Shown here: positions 36,030-45,540 of the stretch, in pieces | How positions within the stretch are numbered: position 1 is the stretch's first letter | Layout: each line of letters begins with the position of its first letter | Source of the DNA: Pseudonocardia sp. | GTDB taxonomy: Bacteria; Actinomycetota; Actinomycetes; Mycobacteriales; Pseudonocardiaceae | DNA length: 64,000 bases | Direction of reading: 5' to 3' | Assembly: GCF_025465255.1 (NCBI RefSeq) | Contig: NZ_JAODNI010000108.1 | Coordinates: 1 to 64,000 of the forward strand | Position numbers and translations under genes: made by a program | Notes under the pieces: model-generated | Database searches by the model: none | What the model was told of the DNA's origin: nothing | Seen by the model: the letters and a program-made list of their open reading frames with translations, nothing else

Positions 36030-36308
36030 GTGATCACCGCGATCGTCCTGGTCCACACCGCCGCAGACCGCATCCCGGAGACCGCCCAGGCGATCGCGAA
36101 CCTGAAGGGCGTCGACGAGGTCTACTCGTGCGCCGGGGACGTCGACCTGATCGCCGTCGTGAAGGTCCGGGAGCACGAGGAGCTGGCGGAGGTCATCGCG
36201 GGCGGGGTGAGCAAGGTCGAGGGCGTCCGCCGTACGGACACCCACATCGCCTTCCGCTCCTACTCCCGCGCGGACACGGACGCGACCTTCTCCGTCGGCC
36301 AGGACTGA
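36030..36308 (+). CDS. Stand-alone Lrp/AsnC ligand-binding (RAM) domain protein
   Basis: A 92-residue protein consisting only of the alpha/beta RAM domain of Lrp regulators, starting MITAIVLVHTAADRIPETAQAI, with the ligand-loop CAGDVDLIAVVKV. There is no DNA-binding domain. Such proteins can bind amino acids or modulate full-length Lrp partners. It stands between the repair nuclease and convergent trpD, so a link to tryptophan or other amino acids is possible but unproven. The GTG start has GAGGAGGAGGG upstream. Confidence 0.88.
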   Translation: MITAIVLVHTAADRIPETAQAIANLKGVDEVYSCAGDVDLIAVVKVREHEELAEVIAGGVSKVEGVRRTDTHIAFRSYSRADTDATFSVGQD

Positions 36309-36361
36309 CCCCACCGCCGACTCTCGGACCCGCGGCCCCGCCGGACGCTCGTGTCCGGGTT

Positions 36362-36391
36362 CCTCCGCGCGCGTCCGGACGCGCGCGGAGG
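36362..36391. terminator. Perfect 30-bp palindrome, bidirectional terminator
   Basis: CCTCCGCGCGCGTCC and its exact complement abut without spacer between the convergent Lrp-type and trpD genes; flanking GGGT/ACCC extends the stem after one mismatch. Confidence 0.65.
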
Positions 36392-36405
36392 CACCCGAGC
36401 GGCTC

Positions 36406-37461
36406 CTAGCCCTTGAGGCGGGTCGACACGCTCGCCCAGCGTGTGAGCAGCGCCGCGGCGTCCCCGGAGTCCACCGCGGCGGCGGCGCGTTCCAGGCCCT
36501 CCCCGATCGCGGACGTCAGGTCCGCGGGCGGGCCGCCGGTGATGCCGGCGTAGGCGGCGAGGGCGCCGGCGGCGTTGAGCAGCACCGCGTCCCGCACCGC
36601 ATCCTTCTTCCCCGCGAGCAGCTCGTGGACCACGGTGGCGTTGGCGGCGGCGTCCCCGCCCCGCAGGTCCTCGCGGGACGCGGCCGGGATCCCGAGGGCG
36701 GCCGGGTCGAACCGCTCCGCGCGGACCTCGCCGCCGCCGGCGACCCACACCGCGCTGGTGGTCGTGGTCGTCAGCTCGTCCAGGCCGTCGTCGCCCCGGA
36801 CGACCAGCACGGACTTCCCGCGCCCGGCGAACACCTCGGCCAGCACCGGCGCCAGCCGCGCGTCCGCGCACCCGACCAGGCCGGCGGGCGGCTGGGCCGG
36901 GTTTGTCAGCGGGCCGAGCAGGTTCATCGCCGTCGGGATGCCGATCTCGCGCCGCGGCGCGCCCGCGTACCGCATCGCCGGGTGGAAGACCGGGGCGAAG
37001 CAGAAGCAGATGCCGGTCTCGGCGACGCACGCCGCGACCTGGGCCGGGGACAGGTCGATGACGATCCCGAGCGCCTCCAGCACGTCCGCCGCCCCTGACG
37101 CCGAGGACGCGGCCCGGTTGCCGTGCTTCACGACGGGCACCCCCGCGGCCGCGACGACGATCGACGCCATGGTGGAGATGTTGACGGTGTTCGCCTGGTC
37201 CCCACCGGTCCCGACGACGTCCACCGACGGCCCGACGACCGTGACCCGGTTCGCGTGCCCGAGCATCGCGTCCGCCAGGCCGGAGATCTCCGCGGACGTC
37301 TCGCCCTTGGACCGCAGCGCCACCAGGAAGCCCGCGAGCTGCGCCGGTGTCGCTTCCCCGGACAGGACGCGGTCCATCACCCAGGCGGTGTCCTCCGCGC
37401 CGAGATCCGTGCGGGCGACCAGCCGGCCCAAGACCCCGGGCCAGCTGAGGGTGTCCGCCAC
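36406..37461 (-). CDS. trpD: Anthranilate phosphoribosyltransferase
   Basis: A 351-residue enzyme of tryptophan synthesis that couples anthranilate to PRPP. The PRPP motif is [39 protein letters not shown] and the [11 protein letters not shown] segment are also conserved. The likely start is GTG 37461 (VADTLSWPG), with TTG 37467, overlapping the upstream stop, as an alternative. It is preceded, almost in overlap, by the receiver-like gene, so the two form an operon. No other trp genes are in the window, as in mycobacteria, where trpD is separate. Confidence 0.93.
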   Translation of the reverse strand: MADTLSWPGVLGRLVARTDLGAEDTAWVMDRVLSGEATPAQLAGFLVALRSKGETSAEISGLADAMLGHANRVTVVGPSVDVVGTGGDQANTVNISTMASIVVAAAGVPVVKHGNRAASSASGAADVLEALGIVIDLSPAQVAACVAETGICFCFAPVFHPAMRYAGAPRREIGIPTAMNLLGPLTNPAQPPAGLVGCADARLAPVLAEVFAGRGKSVLVVRGDDGLDELTTTTTSAVWVAGGGEVRAERFDPAALGIPAASREDLRGGDAAANATVVHELLAGKKDAVRDAVLLNAAGALAAYAGITGGPPADLTSAIGEGLERAAAAVDSGDAAALLTRWASVSTRLKG

Positions 37462-37463
37462 GG

Positions 37464-37913
37464 TCAACGGACGACCGGGGCGTCCGCGGCCGCGGCGGCC
37501 CGGAGCACCTCCGCAACGGTCTCCGCGGCGCCGACCGGGTCCAGCGGGTGCACCAGCACGGCGTCCGCCTGCGACCAGGTGGCGAGCCACCGGTCGTCGC
37601 GGCGGCGCACGGTCACCACGATCGGGGGGCAGTCGGTGATCTCGTTCTTGAGCTGGCGGGACAGGCCCATGCCCCCGGTCGGCTGGGCCTCGCCGTCGAG
37701 GATCGCCAAGTCGACGCGGCCGGCGTCGCAGGCGGCGAGGACCTCGGCGATGCCGCCGGCCTCCTCGAACACCACCCGGCCGAGGTCCGGCGCGGGGCGA
37801 CGCCCGACGGCCATGACGATGCCCTCGCGCACCTCGGGGCGGTGGCTGAAGACGAGGACCCGCCAGGTGCGGGACGGGTCGGCGGGGCCGCTGACGCTAC
37901 CTGCGCTGCTCAC
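37464..37913 (-). CDS. Receiver-like protein lacking an acidic pocket
   Basis: A 149-residue protein with a CheY-like layout: strand [16 protein letters not shown], strand [22 protein letters not shown] with a candidate phospho-Asp, strand PPIVVTVRR, and a C-terminal helix. The usual acidic pair after strand 1 is replaced by SHRP, and no output domain follows. This suggests a pseudo-receiver that binds partners without phosphotransfer. The GTG at 37913 follows TAGTAT by 7 nt, a good leaderless promoter. It is co-transcribed with trpD. Confidence 0.75.
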   Translation of the reverse strand: MSSAGSVSGPADPSRTWRVLVFSHRPEVREGIVMAVGRRPAPDLGRVVFEEAGGIAEVLAACDAGRVDLAILDGEAQPTGGMGLSRQLKNEITDCPPIVVTVRRRDDRWLATWSQADAVLVHPLDPVGAAETVAEVLRAAAAADAPVVR

Positions 37914-38053
37914 CCGTCGGATACTAGTCACCGGGGTCACAGCGCGGGCCAGGGCCGGGAACCCGGAGCGCCTCCCGGCCGTTGGAGGCGCGAGTGACGA
38001 ACCCGAAGGCGGCCGATCGGTATCCCGACAGGCTGTAGAAGTTCGCGTGGGGT

Positions 38054-38059
38054 CATAAT
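38054..38059 (+). promoter_or_regulatory. -10 hexamer (CATAAT) of ctaE
   Basis: CATAAT lies 6 nt before the ctaE GTG, predicting leaderless transcription of the ctaE-qcrCAB unit. Confidence 0.5.
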
Positions 38060-38065
38060 GCCCGG

Positions 38066-38668
38066 GTGACGACAGCGGCTCCCAACATCAGCGCGCGGAT
38101 CCACTCGCTGAACCGACCGAACCTGGTCAGCATCGGCACGATCGTCTGGCTCTCCAGCGAGCTGATGTTCTTCGCCGGGCTGTTCGCGATCTACTTCACC
38201 GCGCGCGCGCAGAACGTCGGTGAGTGGCCTCCGCCACCCACCGAACTGAACGTGCCCTATGCGCTGGTCGTGACGATCGTCCTGGTCGCGTCCTCGTTCA
38301 CGTGTCAGTTCGGCGTGTTCGCGGCGGAGCGGGGCGACGTCTTCGGCCTGCGCCGGTGGTACCTCCTGACCCTGGCGATGGGCACGTTCTTCGTGCTCGG
38401 CCAGGTCAACGAGTACCGGAACCTGGTGACCCACGAGGGCCTCACCCTGGCGTCGAACGCGTACGGCACCGTCTTCTACATGGCCACCGGCTTCCACGGC
38501 CTGCACGTGACGGGCGGCCTGCTGGCGTTCGTCTACCTGCTGATCCGGACGAAGCTCAGCAAGTTCACCCCGGCCCAGGCCACCGCCGCGATCGTCGTGT
38601 CCTACTACTGGCACTTCGTCGACGTCGTGTGGATCGGCCTGTTCGCCGTCATCTACTTCATCCGCTAG
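38066..38668 (+). CDS. ctaE: Cytochrome c oxidase subunit III
   Basis: A 200-residue five-helix membrane protein of the aa3 oxidase. It is highly similar along its length to mycobacterial Cta[26 protein letters not shown] at the start, [21 protein letters not shown] and the C-terminal [14 protein letters not shown]. Subunit III supports the stability of the catalytic subunit I. The gene heads the ctaE-qcrC-qcrA-qcrB unit, whose products assemble into the actinobacterial bc1-aa3 supercomplex. Confidence 0.96.
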   Translation: MTTAAPNISARIHSLNRPNLVSIGTIVWLSSELMFFAGLFAIYFTARAQNVGEWPPPPTELNVPYALVVTIVLVASSFTCQFGVFAAERGDVFGLRRWYLLTLAMGTFFVLGQVNEYRNLVTHEGLTLASNAYGTVFYMATGFHGLHVTGGLLAFVYLLIRTKLSKFTPAQATAAIVVSYYWHFVDVVWIGLFAVIYFIR

Positions 38669-38722
38669 ACCCCGTTGCTTCCCGGACTTCACCGCCACGA
38701 CCGTGAGGGTTAGACGCCGACC

Positions 38723-39583
38723 ATGACGAGTCAGACGACCGAATCCAGCCCGCCACCCGCGCCCCGGAACCGGCGGCCGCACGGCAAGTTCCGCCGCCGG
38801 TTCGCGGGCGCGCTCGCCATCGGGATCGGCCTGCTCGCCGTCGGCGTCGGCTACGACGTCGTCAAGCCGGAGCCCCAGCAGGCGGTCGCGCAGGACAATG
38901 CGGCACTCGTGGCCCAGGGCCAGCAGCTGTACTACAACAACGCGTGCATCACCTGCCACGGCGCGAACCTGCAGGGCGTGGAGAACCGCGGCCCGAGCCT
39001 CGTCGGCGTCGGTGACGCGGCCACGTACTTCCAGGTCTCCTCCGGCCGCATGCCGCTGGCCCGCCAGGAGGCCCAGGCGATGCGCAAGGCGCCGCTGCCG
39101 CAGTTCGACCCGAACACCGAGGAGGGCCGGCACAACCTCGACGCCCTCGGTGCCTTCGTCGACGCCAACGGCGGCGGCCCGCAGGTCCCGGCCCAGACCG
39201 GCGTCGCCCTGCGCGGCGACGACCCGGCCCGCGGCGGCCAGCTCTTCCGGCTCAACTGCTCGTCCTGCCACAACTTCGTCGGGGTGGGCGGCGCGCTGTC
39301 CTCGGGCAAGTACGCCCCCTCGCTCGACCCGGCGTCGGAGGAGCAGATCTACACCGCGATGCTCACCGGCCCGCAGAACATGCCGAAGTTCGCGGACCGG
39401 CAGCTCACGCCGGGCGAGAAGAAGGACATCATCGCCTACGTCAAGTCGGTGACGAACGGCAACAACAACCCGGGCGGCAACCCGCTCGGAGGCCTCGGCC
39501 CGACGTCCGAAGGAGTCATCATCTTCGTCGTCGGTCTGACCGCGGTCATCGGTTTCGCAATGTGGTTGGGAGCGAAGAATTGA
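38723..39583 (+). CDS. qcrC: Diheme cytochrome c subunit of the bc1 complex
   Basis: A 286-residue membrane-anchored cytochrome with two CXXCH haem sites, C75-ITC-H79 and C179-SSC-H183. It has an N-terminal membrane helix (about 28-45) and a C-terminal anchor helix (about 262-283). The two-haem QcrC replaces both cytochrome c1 and soluble cytochrome c in actinobacteria and passes electrons from the Rieske centre to the oxidase. The stop overlaps the likely qcrA start. Confidence 0.96.
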   Translation: MTSQTTESSPPPAPRNRRPHGKFRRRFAGALAIGIGLLAVGVGYDVVKPEPQQAVAQDNAALVAQGQQLYYNNACITCHGANLQGVENRGPSLVGVGDAATYFQVSSGRMPLARQEAQAMRKAPLPQFDPNTEEGRHNLDALGAFVDANGGGPQVPAQTGVALRGDDPARGGQLFRLNCSSCHNFVGVGGALSSGKYAPSLDPASEEQIYTAMLTGPQNMPKFADRQLTPGEKKDIIAYVKSVTNGNNNPGGNPLGGLGPTSEGVIIFVVGLTAVIGFAMWLGAKN

Positions 39584-40707
39584 GCGCCTCGAGCGACACC
39601 GGGCCCCGCACCCCCTCCCAGGAGGAACTGGATGCGATGACGCCGGAGCAGCTCGCCCGCCTGGCGGCTGAGCTCGACGACGTCGACGTCGTCCACAACG
39701 GGGACAAATGGCCCATCAAGGGCACCCGGGCGGAGAAGCGGGCCGAGCGGGCCGTCGCCGCCTGGTTCGTGCTGTCGGCGCTGGCGGGCCTCGGCTTCGT
39801 CGTCGCGTTCATCGCGTGGCCGCACCAGTACGTCAGCCCGTACGAGCCCGGCTACACGATGTACTCGCTGTACACCCCGGTCGTCGGGTTCCTGTTCGGC
39901 CTCGCCGTGCTCGCGCTGGGCATCGGCGTCGTCGCGTACGTCAAGAAGTTCTTCCCGGACGAGGTGTCGGTCCAGCAGCGGCACGACGGCCGCTCCCCCG
40001 AGGTGGACCGGCGCACCGTGATGGCGCAGATCACCGCGGCGGGCAAGGACACCGGTATCGCCCGGCGCAAGCTCATCACCCGCTCCGCGGGCGCGGCGGC
40101 CGGCCTGTTCGGCCTCGGGCTCGGCGTCGCGGCCCTGGGCCCGATGATCCGCAACCCGTGGAAGGGCGGCAACGACGCGGCGCTGTGGGTCACCCCCTGG
40201 CGGCCCGAGAACGGCGAGACCGTCTACCTGCGCCGGGACACCGGGATCCTGACCGAGATCTCCCGGGTCCGCCCCGAGGACATGGAACCGGGCTCGATGG
40301 AGACCGTGTTCCCGTACCGCGAGTCGGAGCGGGGCAACGAGGAGGCTCTGCTGCACGCACAGCGCGCCTCGGACGCCCCGGTCATGCTGATCCGCCTGCG
40401 CCCCGGCACGCCGACCGTCAAGCGGGCTGGCCAGGAGGACTTCAACTACGGGGACTTCTACGCGTTCTCGAAGATCTGTACGCACCTCGGCTGCCCGGCG
40501 TCGCTGTACCAGTCGCAGGACAACCGCATCCTGTGTCCCTGCCACCAGTCGCAGTTCCTCGCCGCCGAGTACGCCCGCCCGGTCTTCGGGCCGGCCACCC
40601 GCGCGCTCCCGCAGCTACCGATCACGGTGGACTCCCAGGGGTACTTCGTGGCGCGTAATGACTTTTCTGAAGCAGTCGGCCCGGCATTCTGGGAGCGGAG
40701 GCCATGA
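39580..40707 (+). CDS. qcrA: Rieske iron-sulfur subunit of the bc1 complex
   Basis: A 375-residue protein with three N-terminal membrane helices (about 60-80, 99-120 and 169-188). The C-terminal Rieske domain holds the 2Fe-2S cluster with C300-THLGC305 and C319-PCH322. It transfers electrons from menaquinol to cytochrome c. The TTG at 39580 overlaps the qcrC TGA (TTGA) and gives LSASSDTG; a GTG at 39562 in the same frame is possible. Its stop overlaps the qcrB ATG (ATGA). Confidence 0.95.
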   Translation: MSASSDTGPRTPSQEELDAMTPEQLARLAAELDDVDVVHNGDKWPIKGTRAEKRAERAVAAWFVLSALAGLGFVVAFIAWPHQYVSPYEPGYTMYSLYTPVVGFLFGLAVLALGIGVVAYVKKFFPDEVSVQQRHDGRSPEVDRRTVMAQITAAGKDTGIARRKLITRSAGAAAGLFGLGLGVAALGPMIRNPWKGGNDAALWVTPWRPENGETVYLRRDTGILTEISRVRPEDMEPGSMETVFPYRESERGNEEALLHAQRASDAPVMLIRLRPGTPTVKRAGQEDFNYGDFYAFSKICTHLGCPASLYQSQDNRILCPCHQSQFLAAEYARPVFGPATRALPQLPITVDSQGYFVARNDFSEAVGPAFWERRP

Positions 40708-42392
40708 GCGCCCTCACCACATCCACCACGTCCTCGGGCGGGTTCGCCGGCAAGGCCGCCGTCGGACTCGACGAGCTGGACCAGCGGCTGCACCCCGCCG
40801 CCGGCCTGCGCAAGCAGTTCAACAAGGTCTTCCCGACGCACTGGTCGTTCATGCTCGGGGAGGTCGCGCTCTACAGCTTCATCATCCTGCTGGTCTCGGG
40901 CACGTACCTCGCGCTGTTCTTCGACCCCTCGATGGTCGAGGTCGTCTACGACGGCCCGTTCGACAACCTCCGCGGCGTGCACATGTCGCGGGCGTACGAG
41001 AGCGCGCTGAACATCTCCTTCGAGGTCCGCGGCGGGCTCTTCGTCCGCCAGGTGCACCACTGGGCGGCGCTGCTGTTCGTCGCCTCGATGGTCGCCCACA
41101 TGTTCCGGACGTTCTTCACCGGCGCGTTCCGCAAGCCGCGCGAGACGAACTGGATCATCGGCATCCTGCTGATCTTCATGGGCATGATGGAGGGCTTCAC
41201 CGGCTACTCGCTGCCGGACGACCTGCTCTCGGGCATCGGCCTGCGGATCGCCTCGGGCTTCATCCTGTCGATCCCGGTCATCGGCACCTGGGCGCACTGG
41301 CTGCTCTTCGGCGGCGAGTTCCCGGGCATGGAGATCATTCCGCGGCTCTACATCGTCCACGTGTTCCTGCTGCCGGGCATCCTGCTCGCGCTGATCGGCG
41401 TGCACCTGGGCCTGGTCTGGTACCAGAAGCACACCCAGTACCCCGGGCCCGGTCGCACCGAGAACAACGTGGTCGGCGTCCGGATCCTCCCGGCGTTCGC
41501 GGCCAAGGGCGGTGCGTTCTTCGCCGTCACCGCCGGTGTGGTCGCGATGCTGGGTGGCCTCTTCCAGATCAACGGCATCTGGAACCTCGGCCCCTACGAC
41601 GCGTCGCACGTCTCGGCGGGTTCGCAGCCGGACTGGTACATGCTCTTCAGCGAGGGCATGGCGCGCATCTTCCCGCCGTGGGAGATCTACCTGTTCGGCC
41701 GCTACACGATCCCGGCGGCGTTCTGGGCCACGGTCGCGTTCCTCCCGGTGCTGTTCGTCGTCGCGGGCTTCTACCCGTCGATCGAGCGGAAGATGACCGG
41801 GGACAACGCGCTGCACAACCTGCTGCAGCGCCCGCGTGACGTCCCGGTGCGGACCTCGCTCGGCGTCATGGCCATCACCTTCTACACCTGGCTGGTGCTC
41901 TGCGGCATCAACGACTGGATCGCGTACTTCTTCCACGTCTCGCTCAACGCGACGACGTGGGCGGGCCGCATCGGGATCCTGGTGCTGCCGCCGCTCGCCT
42001 ACTGGGTGACCTACCGGCTCTGCATCGGTCTGCAGAAGGCGGACCGCGCGGTCCTGGAGCACGGCATCGAGACGGGTGTCATCAAGCGGCTGCCGCACGG
42101 CGAGTTCATCGAGGTGCACCAGCCCCTCGGTGGCGTCGACGAGCACGGGCACGCGATCCCGCTCGAGTACCAGGGCGCCCCGGTGCCCAAGCGGATGAAC
42201 CAGCTCGGTTCCGGCGGCACACCCGTCGTGGGCTCCCTGGTCGGGCCGGACCCGCTGGAGGAGACCGAGGCGCTGGCGAAGGCCCGCGCCGAGGCCCACC
42301 ACGAGGAGCTCGAGGCGCTCAAGACGCGCCAGGAACGGCTCGAGCTGGCCGGCCGCCCGGAGGCGGGCCGCCCGAAGGACAGCACGGACTGA
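40704..42392 (+). CDS. qcrB: Cytochrome b subunit of the bc1 complex
   Basis: A 562-residue cytochrome b. Haem-ligand regions are [21 protein letters not shown] and [21 protein letters not shown], and the quinol-site element is a PPW variant within FPPWEIYL. A charged C-terminal tail of about 110 residues extends beyond the last helix, as in mycobacterial QcrB. This subunit oxidises menaquinol and is the site targeted by Q203-type inhibitors in mycobacteria. The ATG overlaps the qcrA stop. Confidence 0.96.
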   Translation: MSALTTSTTSSGGFAGKAAVGLDELDQRLHPAAGLRKQFNKVFPTHWSFMLGEVALYSFIILLVSGTYLALFFDPSMVEVVYDGPFDNLRGVHMSRAYESALNISFEVRGGLFVRQVHHWAALLFVASMVAHMFRTFFTGAFRKPRETNWIIGILLIFMGMMEGFTGYSLPDDLLSGIGLRIASGFILSIPVIGTWAHWLLFGGEFPGMEIIPRLYIVHVFLLPGILLALIGVHLGLVWYQKHTQYPGPGRTENNVVGVRILPAFAAKGGAFFAVTAGVVAMLGGLFQINGIWNLGPYDASHVSAGSQPDWYMLFSEGMARIFPPWEIYLFGRYTIPAAFWATVAFLPVLFVVAGFYPSIERKMTGDNALHNLLQRPRDVPVRTSLGVMAITFYTWLVLCGINDWIAYFFHVSLNATTWAGRIGILVLPPLAYWVTYRLCIGLQKADRAVLEHGIETGVIKRLPHGEFIEVHQPLGGVDEHGHAIPLEYQGAPVPKRMNQLGSGGTPVVGSLVGPDPLEETEALAKARAEAHHEELEALKTRQERLELAGRPEAGRPKDSTD

Positions 42393-42408
42393 CGCTCCCA
42401 CCCGAGCG

Positions 42409-42447
42409 GAGAAGGGCCCCACCGGCAGCGCCGGTGGGGCCCTTCTC
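42409..42447 (+). terminator. Strong terminator after qcrB
   Basis: A perfect 18-bp stem (starting GAGAAGGGCCCCACCGG) with an AGC loop lies 16 nt after the qcrB stop, closing the respiratory operon. Confidence 0.8.
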
Positions 42448-42499
42448 GTCCCGGCGCGTGCTTCCTACCCGCTGGTACCCGCTCCGGAGTGATCGCTGC

Positions 42500-42575
42500 T
42501 ACAGTCGGACGCGTGCGACGTCGTGAGCTTCTCCTTGCGCGTGCCGGGGCGGTAGTAGCCCGGCGCGCCGGTTGA
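42500..42575 (+). promoter_or_regulatory. Leaderless uORF with promoter upstream of the 92-residue gene
   Basis: TACAGT (42500-42505) sits 7 nt before a GTG (42513) that opens a 20-codon ORF ending at 42575. It encodes VRRRELLLARAG followed by AVVARR. Three Leu codons in a row (CTT CTC CTT) and two GTA Val codons are rare in this genome, as in attenuator leader peptides. A CCGGCGCGCCGG palindrome follows near its end. The TGA overlaps a TTG that opens a second frame running into the 92-residue gene. Confidence 0.4.
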
Positions 42576-42683
42576 GCCAGGCCACCGTCGCGCCCGTCGC
42601 CCTCCCCGAGGCGGCCATCACCACCTTTCGAGACCTGGCTCGCGAGCCCTTTCGCACCCGAGCCCTTCTGGAGCACTCCCGCC

Positions 42684-42962
42684 ATGAGCATCACCCTGGA
42701 CCAGCCCCGCACGAGCGACATCGCCGCGCGGATCCTGCGCCGGCACACCATCATCGCCTCGGACGGCATGAACGGCGCCCTCTGCGTCGCCGCGGAGCTG
42801 CAGAGCTGCGGACACCTGGTCCGTGAGTTCGCCGTCGACGTCCGGGAGGGCGTCACCTACAGCACGGTCACCTGCACGGTCTCGATGACGGCGTTCGAGG
42901 CGGACGCGTTCGCCTCCCAGCTCCGCGCGCTCGCGCCGGTCGTCTCGGTCGACCCGTACTAG
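42684..42962 (+). CDS. Conserved 92-residue protein, ferredoxin-like fold suspected
   Basis: A 92-residue protein, MSITLDQPRTSDIAARIL to VVSVDPY. The second half (strand VREFAVDVREG, strand VTYSTVTCTVS, helix EADAFASQLRAL, strand VVSVDPY) looks like an ACT-type or other ferredoxin-like fold, but this is a guess from pattern. The ATG has only a weak GGAG about 14 nt upstream. A leaderless uORF with clustered rare Leu and Val codons precedes it. Function is unknown. Confidence 0.65.
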   Translation: MSITLDQPRTSDIAARILRRHTIIASDGMNGALCVAAELQSCGHLVREFAVDVREGVTYSTVTCTVSMTAFEADAFASQLRALAPVVSVDPY

Positions 42963-42998
42963 ATCGTCCCCCACACCTCGGCATCCGCCGTACCCACC

Positions 42999-43033
42999 GG
43001 AGCCCCCGCCCGGCTCGACCTGGCGGGGGTTCC
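42999..43033. terminator. Bidirectional terminator hairpin
   Basis: GGAGCCCCCGCC pairs with GGCGGGGGTTCC (one mismatch) across an 11-nt loop, between the convergent 92-residue gene and fprA. Confidence 0.6.
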
Positions 43034-43049
43034 GCGTGTCCGGGTCGCT

Positions 43050-44441
43050 CTAGCGGACCGCAGCGCTCCGGCACGCGTCGAGCATCGCGTCGAGCCCGGC
43101 GACCTTGACCCGCTCCGCTCCCCCGCGCACCTCGCCGAGCCGGATCTCCTCCGCGTCGAGATTGAGCCAGTCGTCCCAGGTCACGGGCTCGACGCCGTAC
43201 TCGGCGAACCGCTCGAAGATCGCGTCCCGGTCCGGGTACCGGGCCTCGGGCAGCTCCGCCAGGTCCTCCAGCAGCTTCTCGACGGTCTCGAGGGCGTCGT
43301 GCTTGTTGGTCCCGATCACCCCGGTCGGCCCACGCTTGATCCACCCCGTGACGTAGGACCCCGGCACCGGGACCCCGTCCCGGACGACCCGGCCGCCGTC
43401 GTTGGGCACGACCCCGTTCTCCTGGTCGAAGGGCAGGCCCGGGATGGGCTCGCCGCTGTAGCCGATGGCGCGGACGACGAGGCCGGCGTCGACCGTCTCC
43501 TGCTCGCCGGTGCCGAGGACCTTCCCGTCGCGGACCTCGTTGCGCTCCAGGACGACGTGCTCGACCCGGCCGCCCGCGCCCTCCAGCCGCACGGGCGAGC
43601 GCAGGAAGTGCAGGTGGATGCGGCGGCTCGCGGTCCCGGGCTCGTTCCCGGCCCACGCCGTCAGCATCTCCAGGTTCTGCTTCTGCCGGCGGTCCTCGGG
43701 CTCCTCGACCCCGGCCGCGAGGAGGCCGTCGTCGTGCACCAGGACGTCGACGTCGTCGAGCTCGCCGATCTGCCGGAGCTCGGCCGGGGTGAAGCGCACG
43801 TGCTGCGGGCCGCGGCGGACCACCACGTGCACGTCGCGGACGGCGCTGCGCCGGAGCGTGGCGAGCACGTGCTCGGGGACGTCCGTGGTGGCCATCTCGG
43901 CGGGCGCGCGGGCCAGCACCCGTGCGATGTCCAGGGCCACGTTGCCCGCGCCCACCACGACCACGCCCGGGCTGTCCAGCAGCGGCTCCAGCACCGTGGC
44001 GTCGGGGTGGCCGCAGTACCAGCTGACGAACGCGCCGGAGCCGTGGCTGCCCGCGAGCTCCTCCCCCGGGATGCCGAGGTCCCGGTCCAGCGAGCTCCCC
44101 GTGGCGTGGACGACCGCGTGATAGTGCTCGCGCAGGACGTCCAGCGGGATGCCGTTCTCACCCACCGCGACGTTCCCGAGGAACCGGACCCTGGACCCGT
44201 CGGCGAAGGGCCGCTGCAGCACCCGGATCACGGACTTCATCTTCACGTGGTCGGGCGCGACGCCGTAGCGGACCAGGCCGTACGGCGCGGGCAGGCGGTC
44301 GAGCACGTCGACGTCGACCGGGGTGACGTCCGAGGCGAGCAGCGCCGCGGCCGCGTAGAGGCCGGAGGGTCCCGCGCCGATCACCGCCACCCGGGGGCGT
44401 TCGGGCGGGGCGTTCGGGATCGGGGGCAGAGATGACGTCAA
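43050..44441 (-). CDS. fprA: Ferredoxin/adrenodoxin-type NADP reductase (FprA)
   Basis: A 463-residue FAD/NADP oxidoreductase of the adrenodoxin-reductase type. The FAD site is VAVIGAGPSGLYAAAALL, APYGLVRYGVAPDH is conserved in this family, the NADP site is VVVVGAGNVALDIARVLAR, and the C-terminal FAD segment is YVTGWIKRGPTGVIGTNKHDA. It moves electrons from NADPH to ferredoxins and so to P450s; a P450 gene lies 10 kb away. The start is TTG 44441 with GAGGAG about 6 nt upstream. Confidence 0.92.
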   Translation of the reverse strand: MTSSLPPIPNAPPERPRVAVIGAGPSGLYAAAALLASDVTPVDVDVLDRLPAPYGLVRYGVAPDHVKMKSVIRVLQRPFADGSRVRFLGNVAVGENGIPLDVLREHYHAVVHATGSSLDRDLGIPGEELAGSHGSGAFVSWYCGHPDATVLEPLLDSPGVVVVGAGNVALDIARVLARAPAEMATTDVPEHVLATLRRSAVRDVHVVVRRGPQHVRFTPAELRQIGELDDVDVLVHDDGLLAAGVEEPEDRRQKQNLEMLTAWAGNEPGTASRRIHLHFLRSPVRLEGAGGRVEHVVLERNEVRDGKVLGTGEQETVDAGLVVRAIGYSGEPIPGLPFDQENGVVPNDGGRVVRDGVPVPGSYVTGWIKRGPTGVIGTNKHDALETVEKLLEDLAELPEARYPDRDAIFERFAEYGVEPVTWDDWLNLDAEEIRLGEVRGGAERVKVAGLDAMLDACRSAAVR

Positions 44442-44582
44442 TTGTCGCTCCTCACGTCGCGTGACGTGCGTGCCGCGAGGGCCGGCCTCAGGGGTGTCGA
44501 CCTGCTTCGCGGCGGTGGTGGTGGGTGCGCGTCGGTCTGTTCTGCTGTGGTGTCTCCTGCGGGGGCGATTATCACCCGCCGA

Positions 44583-45488
44583 TCAGTCGTTCGGGAGTAC
44601 CACGACCGTTCCGGTGGCCGTGGCGGCGATCTTCCCGTCGTCGCGGACCAGCTCCGTGCGGACCGTCCGGAAGCGCCGGCCGTCCCGGACGACGGTCGAG
44701 CGACAGGTCAGCTCGCCGCTCAGCGGAACCGGGCGCAGGTAGTCGACGGTGGTCGTCAGCGGGCGGGACGGGGCCGGGTGGGCGGCCGCGAGGCGCGCCT
44801 GGGCCGCGTGGGCGATCGCCATGACCATGCCGCCGTGCACGTCGCCGCGCAGGTTCGCGATCGACGGGCTGAGCGGGAGGCGTAGCTCGGCCGGGTCCGT
44901 GCTGGTGGTGGTGCCGTCCAGGCCGGGCGGGAGGGCCGTGAGATCGAGTTTCGGAACGCCGGTGAAGTCCTTCCAGAACCCGCGGTGCTGCCCGATCGAC
45001 AACGGGTCGACGACCATCGTGCCGGCGGCGTGCGCGATGAGGGTGCCGAGATCGTCCCGGACCGAGACGTGGCCGACGCCGCAGGTCCGGTCCTCGTGGA
45101 CGCCGACGCCCTCGACGAGCAGGCAGCTCGCCCCGGCCGCGGGCGGCGCGTGGTGGTCGACGCGCAGTTCCACGGTGGGCCCGCCGGACCGCGTCGAGGT
45201 GAACGTGTGCACGGCGATGCCGAGCGCGGTGTCGACGGCGACCGAGGTCACCAGGGCGCTGACGCGGCCGGTCGAGTCGAGCGTGCCGGGGCCGAGCGGG
45301 ACCCGGAGCAGGACCCGGCCGCGGTCGATCTCGACCGCGGACAGTCCCGTGCCGCCCTCGACGGGCGAGCGGGCGAACCGCGACGAGAGCAGCGGGACGT
45401 CGTCGAAGCCGTCGCGCGCAGAGGCGGTCGGCTCGTCGAGCGCGGCGTGAGGGGCCGGCGGCAGTGCCGTCCCGACGTCGGGTTCCAT
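44583..45488 (-). CDS. Tandem hotdog-fold thioesterase (PaaI family)
   Basis: A 301-residue protein made of two hotdog domains. The C-terminal one has the PaaI signature NLRGDVHGGMVMAIAHAAQ and a strand RPLTTTVDYLRPVPLSGELTC. The N-terminal half has a similar strand order with GRVSALVTSVAVDTALGIAV but without the HGG catalytic motif, so probably only the second domain is active. Acyl-CoA hydrolysis is the family activity. The ATG at 45488 follows CAGGAT by 6 nt. Confidence 0.8.
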   Translation of the reverse strand: MEPDVGTALPPAPHAALDEPTASARDGFDDVPLLSSRFARSPVEGGTGLSAVEIDRGRVLLRVPLGPGTLDSTGRVSALVTSVAVDTALGIAVHTFTSTRSGGPTVELRVDHHAPPAAGASCLLVEGVGVHEDRTCGVGHVSVRDDLGTLIAHAAGTMVVDPLSIGQHRGFWKDFTGVPKLDLTALPPGLDGTTTSTDPAELRLPLSPSIANLRGDVHGGMVMAIAHAAQARLAAAHPAPSRPLTTTVDYLRPVPLSGELTCRSTVVRDGRRFRTVRTELVRDDGKIAATATGTVVVLPND

Positions 45489-45540
45489 CCGGCCATCCTG
45501 CGACACCGCGCCCCACGAGCCGGGCGCGACGTGCCGCGCG

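Noticed and set aside
44525..44590. Cys-rich leader peptide (VRVGLFCCGVSCGG)
   Set aside because: It is on the plus strand between two minus-strand genes, has no nearby stop codon, and no plus-strand gene follows to be controlled.
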